Shown here piece by piece: positions 26,246-35,000 of a stretch of 64,000 bases of DNA (its first letter is position 1; every line of letters starts with the position of its first letter). Source of the stretch: Sulfolobales archaeon (lineage in GTDB: Archaea > Thermoproteota > Thermoprotei_A > Sulfolobales > NBVN01); NCBI GenBank assembly GCA_026419835.1, contig JAOAKQ010000001.1, positions 124,001 to 188,000 of the forward strand, read 5' to 3'. A program made the translations under genes and the position numbers. The notes beneath the pieces are model-generated. The model made no database searches. It was not told the DNA's origin and saw nothing but the letters and a program-made list of their open reading frames with translations.

Positions 26246-27475
26246 AGCCGCTTTCACTTCATTGACGTACTCCGGAAGAACGTAGAGTCTAGTGAAGCAT
26301 GTGTGTGAGGGTACGTACCTCATTATGCTCTCCTCGACATCAAATACTGTCCGCTCACCGCCTTCAACTATAACTTTAACAGGCTTCTCCGCTGTGTACA
26401 CTGGGACCGCATCGACGAAGAGTGCGACCTTAGGTGGTGTTAGCGATACTTCAGATTCTATGAAAGCTCTTAGCTCACTAGACCTACCAGCAAGATCTCT
26501 ATGACTCCAGCACATTCTAACGTTATTCACTACCGCTTTATAGCCTCTTCTATTGAGTAACTTCGATACTAAGTCCTCAGCTTCAGGTGAGAGTATCTTC
26601 TTACTTAAAGCGGAGTTGAGCAAGCCCAGCACTAGGTAGTCGTCCCAGAGGTAGTAGTGGCCCTCCTTGATAGCTCTTAGAATTCCCTGGGGGCTCATGT
26701 AGGCTTCCAGCACATCTCTCAGCTCTCCGTACTTCAGCAGCTCCGAGTAGATGTTCCTCAAGAGGATCTGGTAGCCGGTAATGGTCTTATGGTAGTAGAC
26801 GGCCTTGTACATGTGTAGTCTAGCTATGTAGAAACTCTCGAGAGCGTTGAGTGCTTTAAGAGGAACGGCAATCCCAGATGCGCTGGGAGTTAGAAGTAGT
26901 GCGAGTCTGTGGAGGTCTATTTTTCCGTAAGCAACACCTGTGTGGTGAGCATCTCTAGGTAGGTAGTCTAGTCTATCTACATCCACATCACTAGATATTA
27001 GATCGTTGAGAACTCCCGAGCTACTCCTACTTCTCAAAACCGACACTACCTCACTAACACCAATTCCGTACTTTCCTAGAACCTCGTTTAACTCCGGGTC
27101 GTGGGTAACGACCATTTCAACGAGGTCTCCCGATTCAAGACCCCACTGCTCCGTGATTAGAGGTTCTAGCGAGTGGGAGTAGGGTGCGTGACCTATATCG
27201 TGAAGTAGAGCGCACACCTTAACTAGAGAAACATCGTCCTTACTTATGTAGCCGTCCTCACTAAGTCTCTGAGCTACTAGTTCAGCTATGTACATAGAGC
27301 CCAGCGTGTGGGAGAACCTGGTGTGCATCGCGCCCGGATATACGTACCAAGCGAAAGGAAGCTGCCTGATTCTCCTCAATCTCTGGAAGACCTTAGTTGA
27401 AACTATGTCCCTGAAAACACCGGTGAGCTTAATGTACCCATGAAGCTCGTCGTAAACATACACGGTTTTCTCCAC
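26222..27475 (-). CDS. HD-domain phosphohydrolase (dGTPase-like), copy 2
   Basis: Protein of 417 residues, paralogue of the gene at 23268. It repeats the same motifs: DELHGYIKL, RLRRIRQL, AMHTRFSHTLGS, HDIGHAPYSH, and LPRDAHHTGVAYG, so all metal ligands of the HD domain are present. Nucleotide or phosphoester hydrolysis is likely. The sequences are clearly diverged, so the duplication is old. Confidence 0.88.
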   Translation of the reverse strand: MEKTVYVYDELHGYIKLTGVFRDIVSTKVFQRLRRIRQLPFAWYVYPGAMHTRFSHTLGSMYIAELVAQRLSEDGYISKDDVSLVKVCALLHDIGHAPYSHSLEPLITEQWGLESGDLVEMVVTHDPELNEVLGKYGIGVSEVVSVLRSRSSSGVLNDLISSDVDVDRLDYLPRDAHHTGVAYGKIDLHRLALLLTPSASGIAVPLKALNALESFYIARLHMYKAVYYHKTITGYQILLRNIYSELLKYGELRDVLEAYMSPQGILRAIKEGHYYLWDDYLVLGLLNSALSKKILSPEAEDLVSKLLNRRGYKAVVNNVRMCWSHRDLAGRSSELRAFIESEVSLTPPKVALFVDAVPVYTAEKPVKVIVEGGERTVFDVEESIMRYVPSHTCFTRLYVLPEYVNEVKAALLKFFKH

Positions 27476-27551
27476 AGCATCAACCCAGAATACTTCGCAA
27501 GCAACCTATATACTTGCAGACATGCTGTAGACCCGACGCCACGCAGACCTC

Positions 27552-27741
27552 GCAGGAAGCATTGAGAGCACATCTCTACCGTACGTATATTCAGCTACAT
27601 CTAACTACCGCAGAGCTACACAAACATCTTCAACCTATCGTAGTTATCGTGTATAGCTCTAGCAATGGTAACCCACCGCTCCAGCGTCATTAGGGAGCTA
27701 TCGATCTTCATTAAGTCTAGATACGAGAGCCTGGCAGCATC
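27552..27741 (-). pseudogene. L-asparaginase relic, middle part
   Basis: Reading the minus strand leftward from about 27741 gives ARLSYLDLMKIDSSLMTLER then WVTIARAIHDNYDR, the IDSS-MTPEDW block of type I asparaginases. After a frame change near 27632 it continues as EDVCVALR-stop-LDVAEYT and then VLSML. This lines up with VVLHGTDTMAYT and LSFML of live enzymes, with the catalytic HGTDTM destroyed. The N-terminal part is next door in the opposite direction (27742-27875). The 27476-28026 gap holds nothing else I can support. Confidence 0.8.
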
Positions 27742-27875
27742 AACATACTGGTAGTAGGAACTGGAGGAACTATTGCGAGTGTTCTACTGAGAAGGGTGTT
27801 GCTCCCGAGTACGGTGCTCGCAGAGTTATTGAAGAAGCTGTAGGTACCACCGTTCTTCAGAACCTTAGGCTCCAC
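27742..27875 (+). pseudogene. L-asparaginase relic, N-terminal part, inverted
   Basis: Reading the plus strand from 27742 gives NILVVGTGGTIASV, the N-terminal signature of asparaginases with the catalytic Thr in GTGGTIA. After a one-base frame change near 27784 it goes on with TEKGVAPEYGARRVIEEAV, then decays and stops at 27876. No start codon is nearby. The next block of the same protein is on the minus strand, starting at the same point. So the relic holds an inversion with a breakpoint near 27735-27745. An intact asparaginase-like gene (GatD) is at 52407-53750 but belongs to a different branch. Confidence 0.82.
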
Positions 27876-28026
27876 TAAGTCAAGCATCCACACCCTCTAC
27901 TACGATACGCTAATATGTAGTTAGAGTAGCGGTGAGAGCTAGCCAGTAAGCTATGCTGAAGAAGCTGTAGAAACCGAACTACCTGAGAAAGCTCGTTGAG
28001 CTACGGAGTAGGTCTTCGCAGATTCA

Positions 28027-28281
28027 CTAAGGTAGCACCACGGCTAGAACAACGAGAACTACTCCGAGAACTGCTATACCTAGAGCTAGATTCTTTATCT
28101 TAATATTCCACAGAAGTTTTCCTAGCTTCACTAAGCCGTAGGCTGCGTAGAGTACAGATACAACTAGCAGTATCGTTAACCCAGCGGTAGCGGCTAGCCT
28201 AGCTGGACTTACGTGCGCAAATAGCTTAGTGAGAGGCTCAACTATTCCATTGAGTGCTTCAGTAAGAGCCTCCAAACCCAC
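28027..28281 (-). CDS. Small membrane protein, 84 residues
   Basis: Unrecognised protein with an amphipathic N-terminus and two membrane helices, about residues 28-52 and 64-84, joined by a short basic loop (KLLWNIKIKN). GTG start at 28281. It lies between the asparaginase relic and enolase. The codon use looks normal for the genome and the hydrophobic pattern is strong, so I think it is real. No function is proposed. Confidence 0.6.
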   Translation of the reverse strand: MGLEALTEALNGIVEPLTKLFAHVSPARLAATAGLTILLVVSVLYAAYGLVKLGKLLWNIKIKNLALGIAVLGVVLVVLAVVLP

Positions 28282-28391
28282 AGCTATTCCCGGTAGCGAG
28301 CTAATCTACCAGTTACTTTTAAAGCTGGAAGCACAAGAGCTAGCGCGTACCTTATTGAGTAGGTGGAGACCCCGCTTTACCTCGGTGAAGC

Positions 28392-29669
28392 CTACTTAAA
28401 CGCTCTCCTACCTGCGTACACGGCGTCTCCGGAGAGGTAGTCCTCTATTCTGATTAGCTCGTTGTACTTAGCCGTTCTCTCACCTCTAGCTGGAGCACCC
28501 GTCTTTATTAGCTTGGTTTCGTAGGCGACAGCTATGTGAGCTATCGAGACGTCCTCGGTTTCACCACTTCTATGGCTTACTACAGCCCTACCCCCACCTC
28601 CTCTCAGCACTTCAATAGCTCTCTCCGCCTCGGTGAACGTCCCGACCTGGTTTATCTTGATTATAGCGCCATCGACAACACCTTCGGCGAGGTACCTAGA
28701 TATGGTCTCGGCGTTCGTAACCGTTAGGTCGTCACCTATAACTAGAGCCCTACCCTTCAGCCTGGACTTCAGCTCCCGGAAGTACTCAGGTCTATCCTCA
28801 GCGAACGGGTCCTCGATACTGACTACCGGGAACTCCTCAACTAGTTCGACGTACAGCTCTAGGAGGTCCTCCCCGCTCACCCTCCTACCGTCTACCGCGT
28901 AGAAGCCCTCCCGATAGATCTGAGATGCCGCTACGTCAATAGCTAGTAAAACGTCCTCCCCAGCTCTATAGCCGGCGTTCTCGATAGCCACTACGATGGC
29001 TTTCAAAGCTTCCCTCGCTTCCCTCATGGGTGGTGCGAACCCACCCTCATCGCCGACGTTGATCGACCCGGGTCCGTAAGTCTTCTTCAAGTACTCCCTC
29101 AGAGTCTTGTAAACTTCGACAGCTACTCTAATAGCTTCAGAGAACGTCGATGCTGATACCGGTACCACCATGAACTCCTGGAAGGATAGCTCGTTTCCCG
29201 CGTGAGCTCCTCCGTTAATGATGTTGAGTAGGGGGACTGGGAGAACTCTAGCTCTCCTACCCCCAAGGAACTCGAAGAGCGGTACGCCGGCGGTGTCGGC
29301 AGCCGCACCTACTACGGCTAGAGAAGTTGCTGTCGTTGCGTTACTGCCCAGCCTGGACATGTTCTGAGTTCCATCGACTTCCACTATCTTTCTATCTACA
29401 TCTCTAAACCTGTAGGAACTCAACCCAACTATGGCTGGAGCTATGTACTTATTAACGGACTCGACGGCCTTCTCAACACCCCTACCTAGAAATCTCCTAC
29501 CACCATCCCTAACCTCAACGGCTTCTCTAAGACCTCTCGATGCGCCGGCGGGCGCTATCCCCCTTCCGAAGCCCCCGCCCTTCGTTACCACGTTTACTTC
29601 AACGGTGGGGTCTCCTCTTGAGTCCAGGACCTGCAGAGCTCTTACGTAGTCGATTACGAACTCCGACAC
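28392..29669 (-). CDS. eno: Enolase
   Basis: Phosphopyruvate hydratase, 425 residues. It interconverts 2-phosphoglycerate and phosphoenolpyruvate in glycolysis and gluconeogenesis. Landmarks: ARQVLDSRG-type start (ALQVLDSRGDPTVEVNV), NIINGGAHAGN, NVGDEGGFAP, SIEDPFAEDRPE, VIGDDLTVTN, KINQVGT and SHRSGETED, which together carry the Mg ligands and catalytic Lys. GTG start. The translin-like gene ends 4 bases upstream, so the two form a transcription unit. Confidence 0.97.
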   Translation of the reverse strand: MSEFVIDYVRALQVLDSRGDPTVEVNVVTKGGGFGRGIAPAGASRGLREAVEVRDGGRRFLGRGVEKAVESVNKYIAPAIVGLSSYRFRDVDRKIVEVDGTQNMSRLGSNATTATSLAVVGAAADTAGVPLFEFLGGRRARVLPVPLLNIINGGAHAGNELSFQEFMVVPVSASTFSEAIRVAVEVYKTLREYLKKTYGPGSINVGDEGGFAPPMREAREALKAIVVAIENAGYRAGEDVLLAIDVAASQIYREGFYAVDGRRVSGEDLLELYVELVEEFPVVSIEDPFAEDRPEYFRELKSRLKGRALVIGDDLTVTNAETISRYLAEGVVDGAIIKINQVGTFTEAERAIEVLRGGGGRAVVSHRSGETEDVSIAHIAVAYETKLIKTGAPARGERTAKYNELIRIEDYLSGDAVYAGRRAFK

Positions 29670-29672
29670 GTG

Positions 29673-30341
29673 CTACACCTTCTTCACTGCTGAATCTCGC
29701 TCCTCGGATATAAGGCTCCGGCTGGAGGTGCCGGCGGCTCCTCTACAGGCTCTCTCCAGCTTCACCCTAGACTCTATATCAATTAGGAGAACCCTCCAGT
29801 CGTCCAGCACCTTCCTGTACACGTCGAGCTTTCTGCGAAGACCGGGAACGACGTGGTCCGCGAAGTCCAACTCGGAGAGCTCCTCGTACACCCCCTCAGC
29901 TAGCTCGAAGTACCTGAAGCTCTCAACGTACTCCTCCCTCCTTAGAAGCTCTAGAGAAACCCTCTTCAACTCACCTATTAAATCGAGAGAACCGAGAATG
30001 TAGGGTATTGGGTGAACCCCGAGGTCTCCGAAGCCCACGAGCTTCTTCTCGAAAACCGCCGAGTACAGCTGAACGCTCTCAACGTACTCAGCTACTACCG
30101 AGTAGTAGAGATTTGAGTAGAGTAGCTCCGGGTAGTTAGATACTTTACCCACTAGCGAGTGGTAGACATCACTCAGCTCTCTTAAAGCCCTATCTGCCCC
30201 GTCCCTGCTACCTCTCAGAGTGCTTGAAATAGCTCTTCTCGCTAGGCTGGAGAGCTCTCTTCCAGACCTAACCACCTCTTCTCTAACTGCTTCAAGCTTC
30301 AGTAGCCGGTCTCTGATCTCACCGGTATTGAGCGTACCCAA
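29673..30341 (-). CDS. Translin family protein
   Basis: All-helical protein of the translin family (COG2178), which binds single-stranded RNA or DNA. The C-terminal half carries the family pattern: YILGSLDLIGELKRVSLELL, then a helix with AEGVYEELSELD, then PGLRRKLDVYRKVLDDWR. The frame is open to 30461, close to tRNA-Gly, but that start would add about 40 unrelated residues. TTG at 30341 has GGTGGTAG just upstream and gives a protein of normal length, so I prefer it. A C-terminal tail rich in Ser and Arg is family-unlike. Followed by enolase after 4 bases. Confidence 0.78.
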   Translation of the reverse strand: MGTLNTGEIRDRLLKLEAVREEVVRSGRELSSLARRAISSTLRGSRDGADRALRELSDVYHSLVGKVSNYPELLYSNLYYSVVAEYVESVQLYSAVFEKKLVGFGDLGVHPIPYILGSLDLIGELKRVSLELLRREEYVESFRYFELAEGVYEELSELDFADHVVPGLRRKLDVYRKVLDDWRVLLIDIESRVKLERACRGAAGTSSRSLISEERDSAVKKV

Positions 30342-30447
30342 GCTACCACCAACTACAGCTCCAGATCCGCGGCTAAAGACTTCGAGAAAGCACTGTGAGC
30401 GAGTGTTAGCGAGTTCGTGAGTAGGCTGTGGCTGACGGCTGACAACG

Positions 30448-30458
30448 TTTTTATACTT
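30448..30458 (+). promoter_or_regulatory. TATA box of tRNA-Gly
   Basis: TTTTTATACTT centred about 25 bases before the first base of tRNA-Gly, the spacing expected for an archaeal promoter. Confidence 0.6.
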
Positions 30459-30477
30459 CAATACCTAACCTCTTCTG

Positions 30478-30553
30478 GCGGCGGTCGTCTAGCCTGGTCT
30501 AGGACGCCGGCCTTCCACGCCGGAGATCCCGGGTTCGAATCCCGGCCGCCGCA
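30478..30553 (+). tRNA. tRNA-Gly (TCC anticodon)
   Basis: Full cloverleaf of 76 bases. Acceptor GCGGCGG pairs with CCGCCGC, with A as discriminator. The anticodon stem CCGGC/GCCGG encloses loop CTTCCAC, giving anticodon TCC. The T arm has CCGGGTTCGAATCCCGG. There is no intron and no encoded CCA. Confidence 0.96.
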
Positions 30554-30662
30554 TTTCCTGGGAAGCTACTTCTCGAGAGCGCGTAGTTGAACTACCAGCG
30601 TTCCCGAGTTCTTTATCGAGATGTCGAGGCTATATGTAGTGGTGCGACTTGTTTAGATCGGT

Positions 30663-32015
30663 ATGAAAGAACCGTATAGAGTTGAGTGGGTGGACGTAGC
30701 CGCTCTCATCGATGCTGTGCTAAGAGCTGAAGCCGTTAAGCCGGTTCAGCAAGCTAAGAGGGATGCCTTCAGAGCTTATGGTGTTCTAGGAACTAGGAAG
30801 GACCCTCCGCTAACCGCTATATTCTACAGCATTATGCTTAGGTTGGGTCTACTCGATAGAGTAATACAGGACCTAACCGGCGTTAGGAACCCCCTACTAC
30901 TCGACCCGAGGTTGAGGGCTGCTTTAAGGGTATTCACCTACCTAGAGCTCTACGCGAAGGATAGGGTAGCGTATAGTAGGAAGCTGGAGTGCTTGAAGAG
31001 AACGGCTTCGTGGCTAACCTCCAAATCGCACCCGTACGTAGGTATGTGGTTCGTAGACGTAGTCAAGGGGCTCTCCAGCTACGCGTTCATCCCCAAATCT
31101 GTTGAAGACGAGCTGATCGCGAAGTACCTACTCCCACCTTGGTACGTAAAGAAGGTCTTCGAGCTAGTAGGTGAGGAGGAGGGAGATAGAGTTCTGAGAG
31201 CTCTCGCGGAGAGACCCAAGATCAGCGTCAGAGTGAACGTCCTGAAGACAACGGTTCAAGAAGTCGTTGAGAAGCTGAGGAGCGGCGGGAAGAACCCGGA
31301 GGTTTCTCAAGTAGTTCCAACGGTCATCAAGTTCAGTGGACCGTACAACTTCGATAAGTCGGAGCTGTTCAGGAAGGGCATGATAGTGGTCCAGGAAGAG
31401 CCTGCGGCCCTAGCGAGTCTAGTACTGAACCCGAAACCTGGCGAGGTCGTCGTAGATCTCGCAGCCGCGCCCGGGGGTAAGACGGAGCACATGGGCGAGC
31501 TCATGGGTAACCGGGGGGTTATACACGCTTTCGACGTGGACGGGGCTAGGATGAGGAGGCTGGAGGAGCTAGTTAGGAGAGCTGGTGTATCCATAGTCAA
31601 GACCTACGTCAGAGATGGTAGGGAAGCGCCTAGATTACTTGGAGAGGGGGTCGCCGACAAGGTTCTAGTGGACCCTCCGTGCACTTCGGATGGAACACTG
31701 GCTAAGAACCCGGACCTGAGGTGGAGGCTCGTGGAGAGCGACGTAGCTAAGCTAAGCCAGCTCCAGTACGAGCTCCTGAAGGCCGCTGTGAAGTTGGTTA
31801 GGCCCGGCGGGTACGTTCTGTACACCACCTGCACACTCCTAAGAGAAGAAAACGAGGACGTGATAGCGAAGATCTTGGAGAAGGAGAGGGGTAAGGTAAA
31901 GCTAGTACCTCTCGAAGGACCCTACGGCGCGGGCTTCCTACCGGGCACTATGAGGGTCTGGCCACACATACACAAAACCATAGGCTTCTTCTACGCACTT
32001 CTACAGAAGGTCTAG
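30663..32015 (+). CDS. RNA cytosine-C5 methyltransferase (NSUN/RsmB family)
   Basis: SAM-dependent m5C RNA methyltransferase, 450 residues. The N-terminal 130 residues are helical, NusB-like. The catalytic half has the SAM site DLAAAPGGKTEHM, then VDPPCTSDGT, where the Cys of PPC acts in release, and TTCTLLREENE, whose Cys attacks C6 of cytosine. Both catalytic Cys are present. The NusB-like N-terminus favours rRNA as target, but tRNA cannot be excluded. Starts with ATG after a 109-base gap from tRNA-Gly. Confidence 0.92.
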   Translation: MKEPYRVEWVDVAALIDAVLRAEAVKPVQQAKRDAFRAYGVLGTRKDPPLTAIFYSIMLRLGLLDRVIQDLTGVRNPLLLDPRLRAALRVFTYLELYAKDRVAYSRKLECLKRTASWLTSKSHPYVGMWFVDVVKGLSSYAFIPKSVEDELIAKYLLPPWYVKKVFELVGEEEGDRVLRALAERPKISVRVNVLKTTVQEVVEKLRSGGKNPEVSQVVPTVIKFSGPYNFDKSELFRKGMIVVQEEPAALASLVLNPKPGEVVVDLAAAPGGKTEHMGELMGNRGVIHAFDVDGARMRRLEELVRRAGVSIVKTYVRDGREAPRLLGEGVADKVLVDPPCTSDGTLAKNPDLRWRLVESDVAKLSQLQYELLKAAVKLVRPGGYVLYTTCTLLREENEDVIAKILEKERGKVKLVPLEGPYGAGFLPGTMRVWPHIHKTIGFFYALLQKV

Positions 32016-32103
32016 CCCCCGACCCTACTAACTAGGTCGGGCTGCGAGTAGGTTATCGGATAGAGAACTCTCTAAACCTACGTGTAGAAGCCCGGCTAGT
32101 GAA

Positions 32104-32316
32104 CTACTGACCGCTAGCCGCCGCTTTCGCCTTTCTGGGTACTGAGGATGGGGGTATTACGGTAGGTACCGGTAGCCCAGCCTCCTTCCTCTTCCTAATC
32201 CAGAACTCCCTCCTATTCCTCTGCCTCGGAGGGAAGTTTCTCTTAGGTCTCGCCGGTATCTTAGGCGTAGCATTCCTCACCTTCCCAGCTCTAGTCATAG
32301 ATCCGTGCGTCGGCAT
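32104..32316 (-). CDS. rps30e: Ribosomal protein S30e
   Basis: Small basic 30S protein found in crenarchaea and eukaryotes. The start at ATG 32316 gives [20 protein letters not shown], the family N-terminus; the frame is open nine codons further but that is not part of the protein. It is 70 residues, longer than the usual 50-60, because of a C-terminal tail ([18 protein letters not shown]). A TATA box (TTTATAAGC on the minus strand) is about 35-40 bases upstream. Confidence 0.9.
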   Translation of the reverse strand: MPTHGSMTRAGKVRNATPKIPARPKRNFPPRQRNRREFWIRKRKEAGLPVPTVIPPSSVPRKAKAAASGQ

Positions 32317-32361
32317 AGGACTACACCTAACTCTACTAAGCAAACAAGCTTATAAAACCCC

Positions 32362-32484
32362 TACTACAGCACCACGTAAATCAATAACACCATAGAACTC
32401 AGCTACCACAACACACATCAAGAAAACCTACTCACCCAAATCACCACACAACACCTAAATCTACCTCCGCGCTAATCGATAGAT
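32362..32484. other. Gap with extreme strand bias
   Basis: About 120 bases between the S30e promoter and the broken secreted-protein gene. The plus strand is nearly free of G (mostly C and A). I see no gene. On the minus strand it has GTGATTT, TTGATGT and CTGA, which weakly resemble C, C' and D boxes of a C/D guide RNA, but the match is too loose to call. Confidence 0.3.
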
Positions 32485-34724
32485 TTATCTTCTTTTTCCT
32501 ATTCTGAATACTTCTATTGCTTGTATGTCTAGTCCTGGTATATCTACTGCTACGCACTTGAAGTTCGGTTCTACTGGATTCTGTTTTCCATATTCATAAT
32601 CCTTTAATATTCCATCTAGTGGTGATGCTATAGGTGAAATACCATTTCCAGGTAGAATGTAGACTCTACCATATCTCCCTTCTCTAAGAGGTCTTAATAA
32701 ATCATCGGGTAGTCCGAAGAATGCTCCATTTATAGACAACGCATATCCTGCTGGAGCGTTTATATAGTGCTCCAACCAGACTACTGGAAAGTAAACAATT
32801 CCAAAAGCTTTAAAAGCTATAGGATGATAGATTAAATTATTTTCTTTGTCTCACCCACCATATTCTGCACCATATCCATGAATAAACTTAATTAAATCCC
32901 AGTACCTGTAGTTCCTAGATAGATAACCCTCTATACCCGCGTCATAGTTTGCTAGTAGATATATATCCAATCTTCTAATCATTGTTTGATTATCGATAGA
33001 TCTTAGATGAATTTGATAGAAGTCTTCGACACTCAATCCACCATACCATTGCTTATGTCCTTCCCCCAATCCATGCCAACCTCTATCTCCAACCCAACCA
33101 TGATAATGGTCTCTATACTCTGTTTTTAAACCACTTATAGCTTCATCTAACCCATCTGGATAGTTTCTTAGTACTTCTTCATATAGTTTCGGCATGTTTT
33201 GTAGGAAGTACTTCATTCCTTCCATTCCCCAGTAGTAGTCTGGTTTTACTTTGAATCCTGTTCTTCCGTACTCTAGATTTCCTATGTACCAGGGCATGTG
33301 CCAGAATAGTCTTAAAGCAATTACCCTATCGTTTTCATCGGCAATCATTTCTCTTAACAAGGTCGAGTTATACCATGGAAAAACGGTTAATCTTTTAGAA
33401 ATGTTCCCCGCTTGAGGTGTTGATGTGTAGAAGTAGTTCCAGTAGAGTACTATAACCTCACTCCATACGACCTCGTCGTTTGGTTTGTAGTACTCCCTCA
33501 TATCCCTCCTCCAGACGTGGGCCAAGCCCTCTAGAATATCTAGAGCGTTCTGCTGAACCTTTAGGCTGAAGCCCAGGTACATCTCAGGATACCTCAAAAC
33601 CTCCGGGGTTCTCCTGAGGTGCTCGACTAGCATCCAGATGTCTCTGGGGATGTTCTTGTTGGTGATGTAGATTGGTTGCTGCTCCTCTAGGTCTACGAGA
33701 GGAACTATTTTGATTGGTTTGAAGTAGACTATATCGTCATTTATTATTGTAGCGTTACCTAGTAGCCAGGCAGCTTCTTTTCGTGTCTAGGTAGCTTGGT
33801 GATCTCGGTTCCTCTCGGAGTGTAGATGCTGATGCCTCTGTAGATAGCGATAGAGTAGTTTCCGAAAGCGTTGACCAGGTCTCTCGATGCGGACTTGACG
33901 CCGTAGCTCCCCGCCTCGACGTCGAGAACTTTAACGTAGTCGCCTAGACCGTAGTGCTCGAATAGCTCTACGGCCGCGCTGATTAGATCGAACCTATCGC
34001 TAGTGGAGGCATCCGCCAGCCTCGAATCTCTGAAAGAATCTCTGAAAAATACGTCGTGTAGCTGACTAAAGGTAGCTGGATTTCTCTCAGTACTTCAAGC
34101 TTCGCAGCAGTACCTCCCTATTCCTGTAGAAGTAGTACTCTACGTAGCTTCTAAAGCTATCTAAGAACCTCCTAGCGATTTCGGTAGGTACGCCACCACT
34201 TCTAGCGAAATCTAGAAATAACTCTTCGAAAGTTGGAGGTCTGGACGTTGTCGGTGTAGTTGGAGTTGTCACCGTTCTAGTTGGGGTTGTTCTAGGAGTT
34301 GGCGTAGGGGTAGGTGTCGGTGTGGTTGGAGTCGTCCTGGTCGGCGATGTTACCGTAGGTACGGCGGTAGTTCCAGTAGGTACTGTAGGGGTAGGTATTG
34401 GTGAAGTAGTTAGTGAGGTAGATACTGGGGCTACCGTAAGAGTTAGCGTAGTAGCTGGAATAGGGGAGATTACTATAGGTGCGGGAGTGGTAGCTACGTA
34501 AGTACCCGCAGGTACCTCGCTGATGGTGGTCGGGTGAGTGGTCGCCGCTTGAGACAGGTCTTCGCGCACACCAACCGTAGTCCAAGTAGTAGCTACCTCC
34601 CTGGGAGTGCTGAAGGCAGCTCCACCTTTTCTGTAATAGGTATTTCTATGAGGCCGCTGCCGACTAGACCACCAATGACTAGTAGAGCGAGTACCGCAAT
34701 CAGAACTCTCCTAGCTTCAGGCAT
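32485..34724 (-). pseudogene. Broken gene for a large secreted Thr/Pro-rich protein
   Basis: Joined reading frames give a protein of about 740 residues that I do not recognise. Order: start ATG 34724 with signal or anchor helix (RRVLIAVLALLVIGGLVG); frameshift near 34625; a linker of some 100 residues rich in Thr and Pro; domain with FEELFLDFARSGGVPTEI; stop or frameshift near 34088; a segment with FEHYGLGDYVKVLDVEAGSY and ISIYTPRGTEITKLP; frameshift near 33782; then AWLLGNATIINDDIVYFKPI and a long domain with HGWVGDRGWHGLGEGHKQW; in-frame TGA at 32851-32853; and a last 122 codons to 32485. A TATA box (ATCTTATAAG) still stands about 35 bases before the ATG. The left half is clearly more A/T-rich than the right half. 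Confidence 0.8.
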
Positions 34725-34838
34725 GGGACCGCCGTAGAGATGTCGTCGGAGAACTTATAAGATTTAACGTAGAGAACCGCTAAACCAGTGTGAGCTAACT
34801 CCGCAAGCGCCTAGCACATCTACCTAGTACCGGCAAAC

Positions 34839-35000
34839 CTACCTAGACTCCTCCTTCGCTACTACCCTGTACTTAACGTACCTATCTACCGGAGAAAACC
34901 TCGGTGGACTAGCTACGGACGTTTTGCTACCGCATACGGGGCAGTGCTCTTTTAGAGTGTACCTACCACAGTTGGAACACTTCCTGATGAGGAACCTAAC
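34839..35000 (-). CDS. nop10: Nop10, H/ACA snoRNP protein, GTT in start position
   Basis: Protein of 53 residues with RFLIRKCSNCGRYTLKEHCP and then VCGSKTSVASPPRFSPVDRY, the complete Nop10 sequence pattern with a CxxC/CxxC zinc ribbon. Nop10 joins Cbf5, Gar1 and L7Ae in pseudouridine-guide RNPs. The Met of the family falls on GTT (34998-35000), which overlaps the aIF2-alpha stop. The frame is closed by TGA three codons upstream, and no ATG, GTG or TTG exists before the first Cys. GAGGGTG is seven bases upstream, correct for a ribosome-binding site. So either GTT is used, coupled to termination of aIF2-alpha, or the base is an error or variant of GTG. Fourth gene of the L44e-S27e-aIF2a operon. 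Confidence 0.88.
   Translation of the reverse strand, partial: VRFLIRKCSNCGRYTLKEHCPVCGSKTSVASPPRFSPVDRYVKYRVVAKEESR

Noticed and set aside
32362-32484. C/D-box guide RNA on the minus strand
   Set aside because: The boxes match only in part (GTGATTT, TTGATGT) and D' is missing.
34292-34585. Tyr/Ser-rich alternate frame across the Thr/Pro linker
   Set aside because: It is a shadow of the repetitive linker DNA in another frame.
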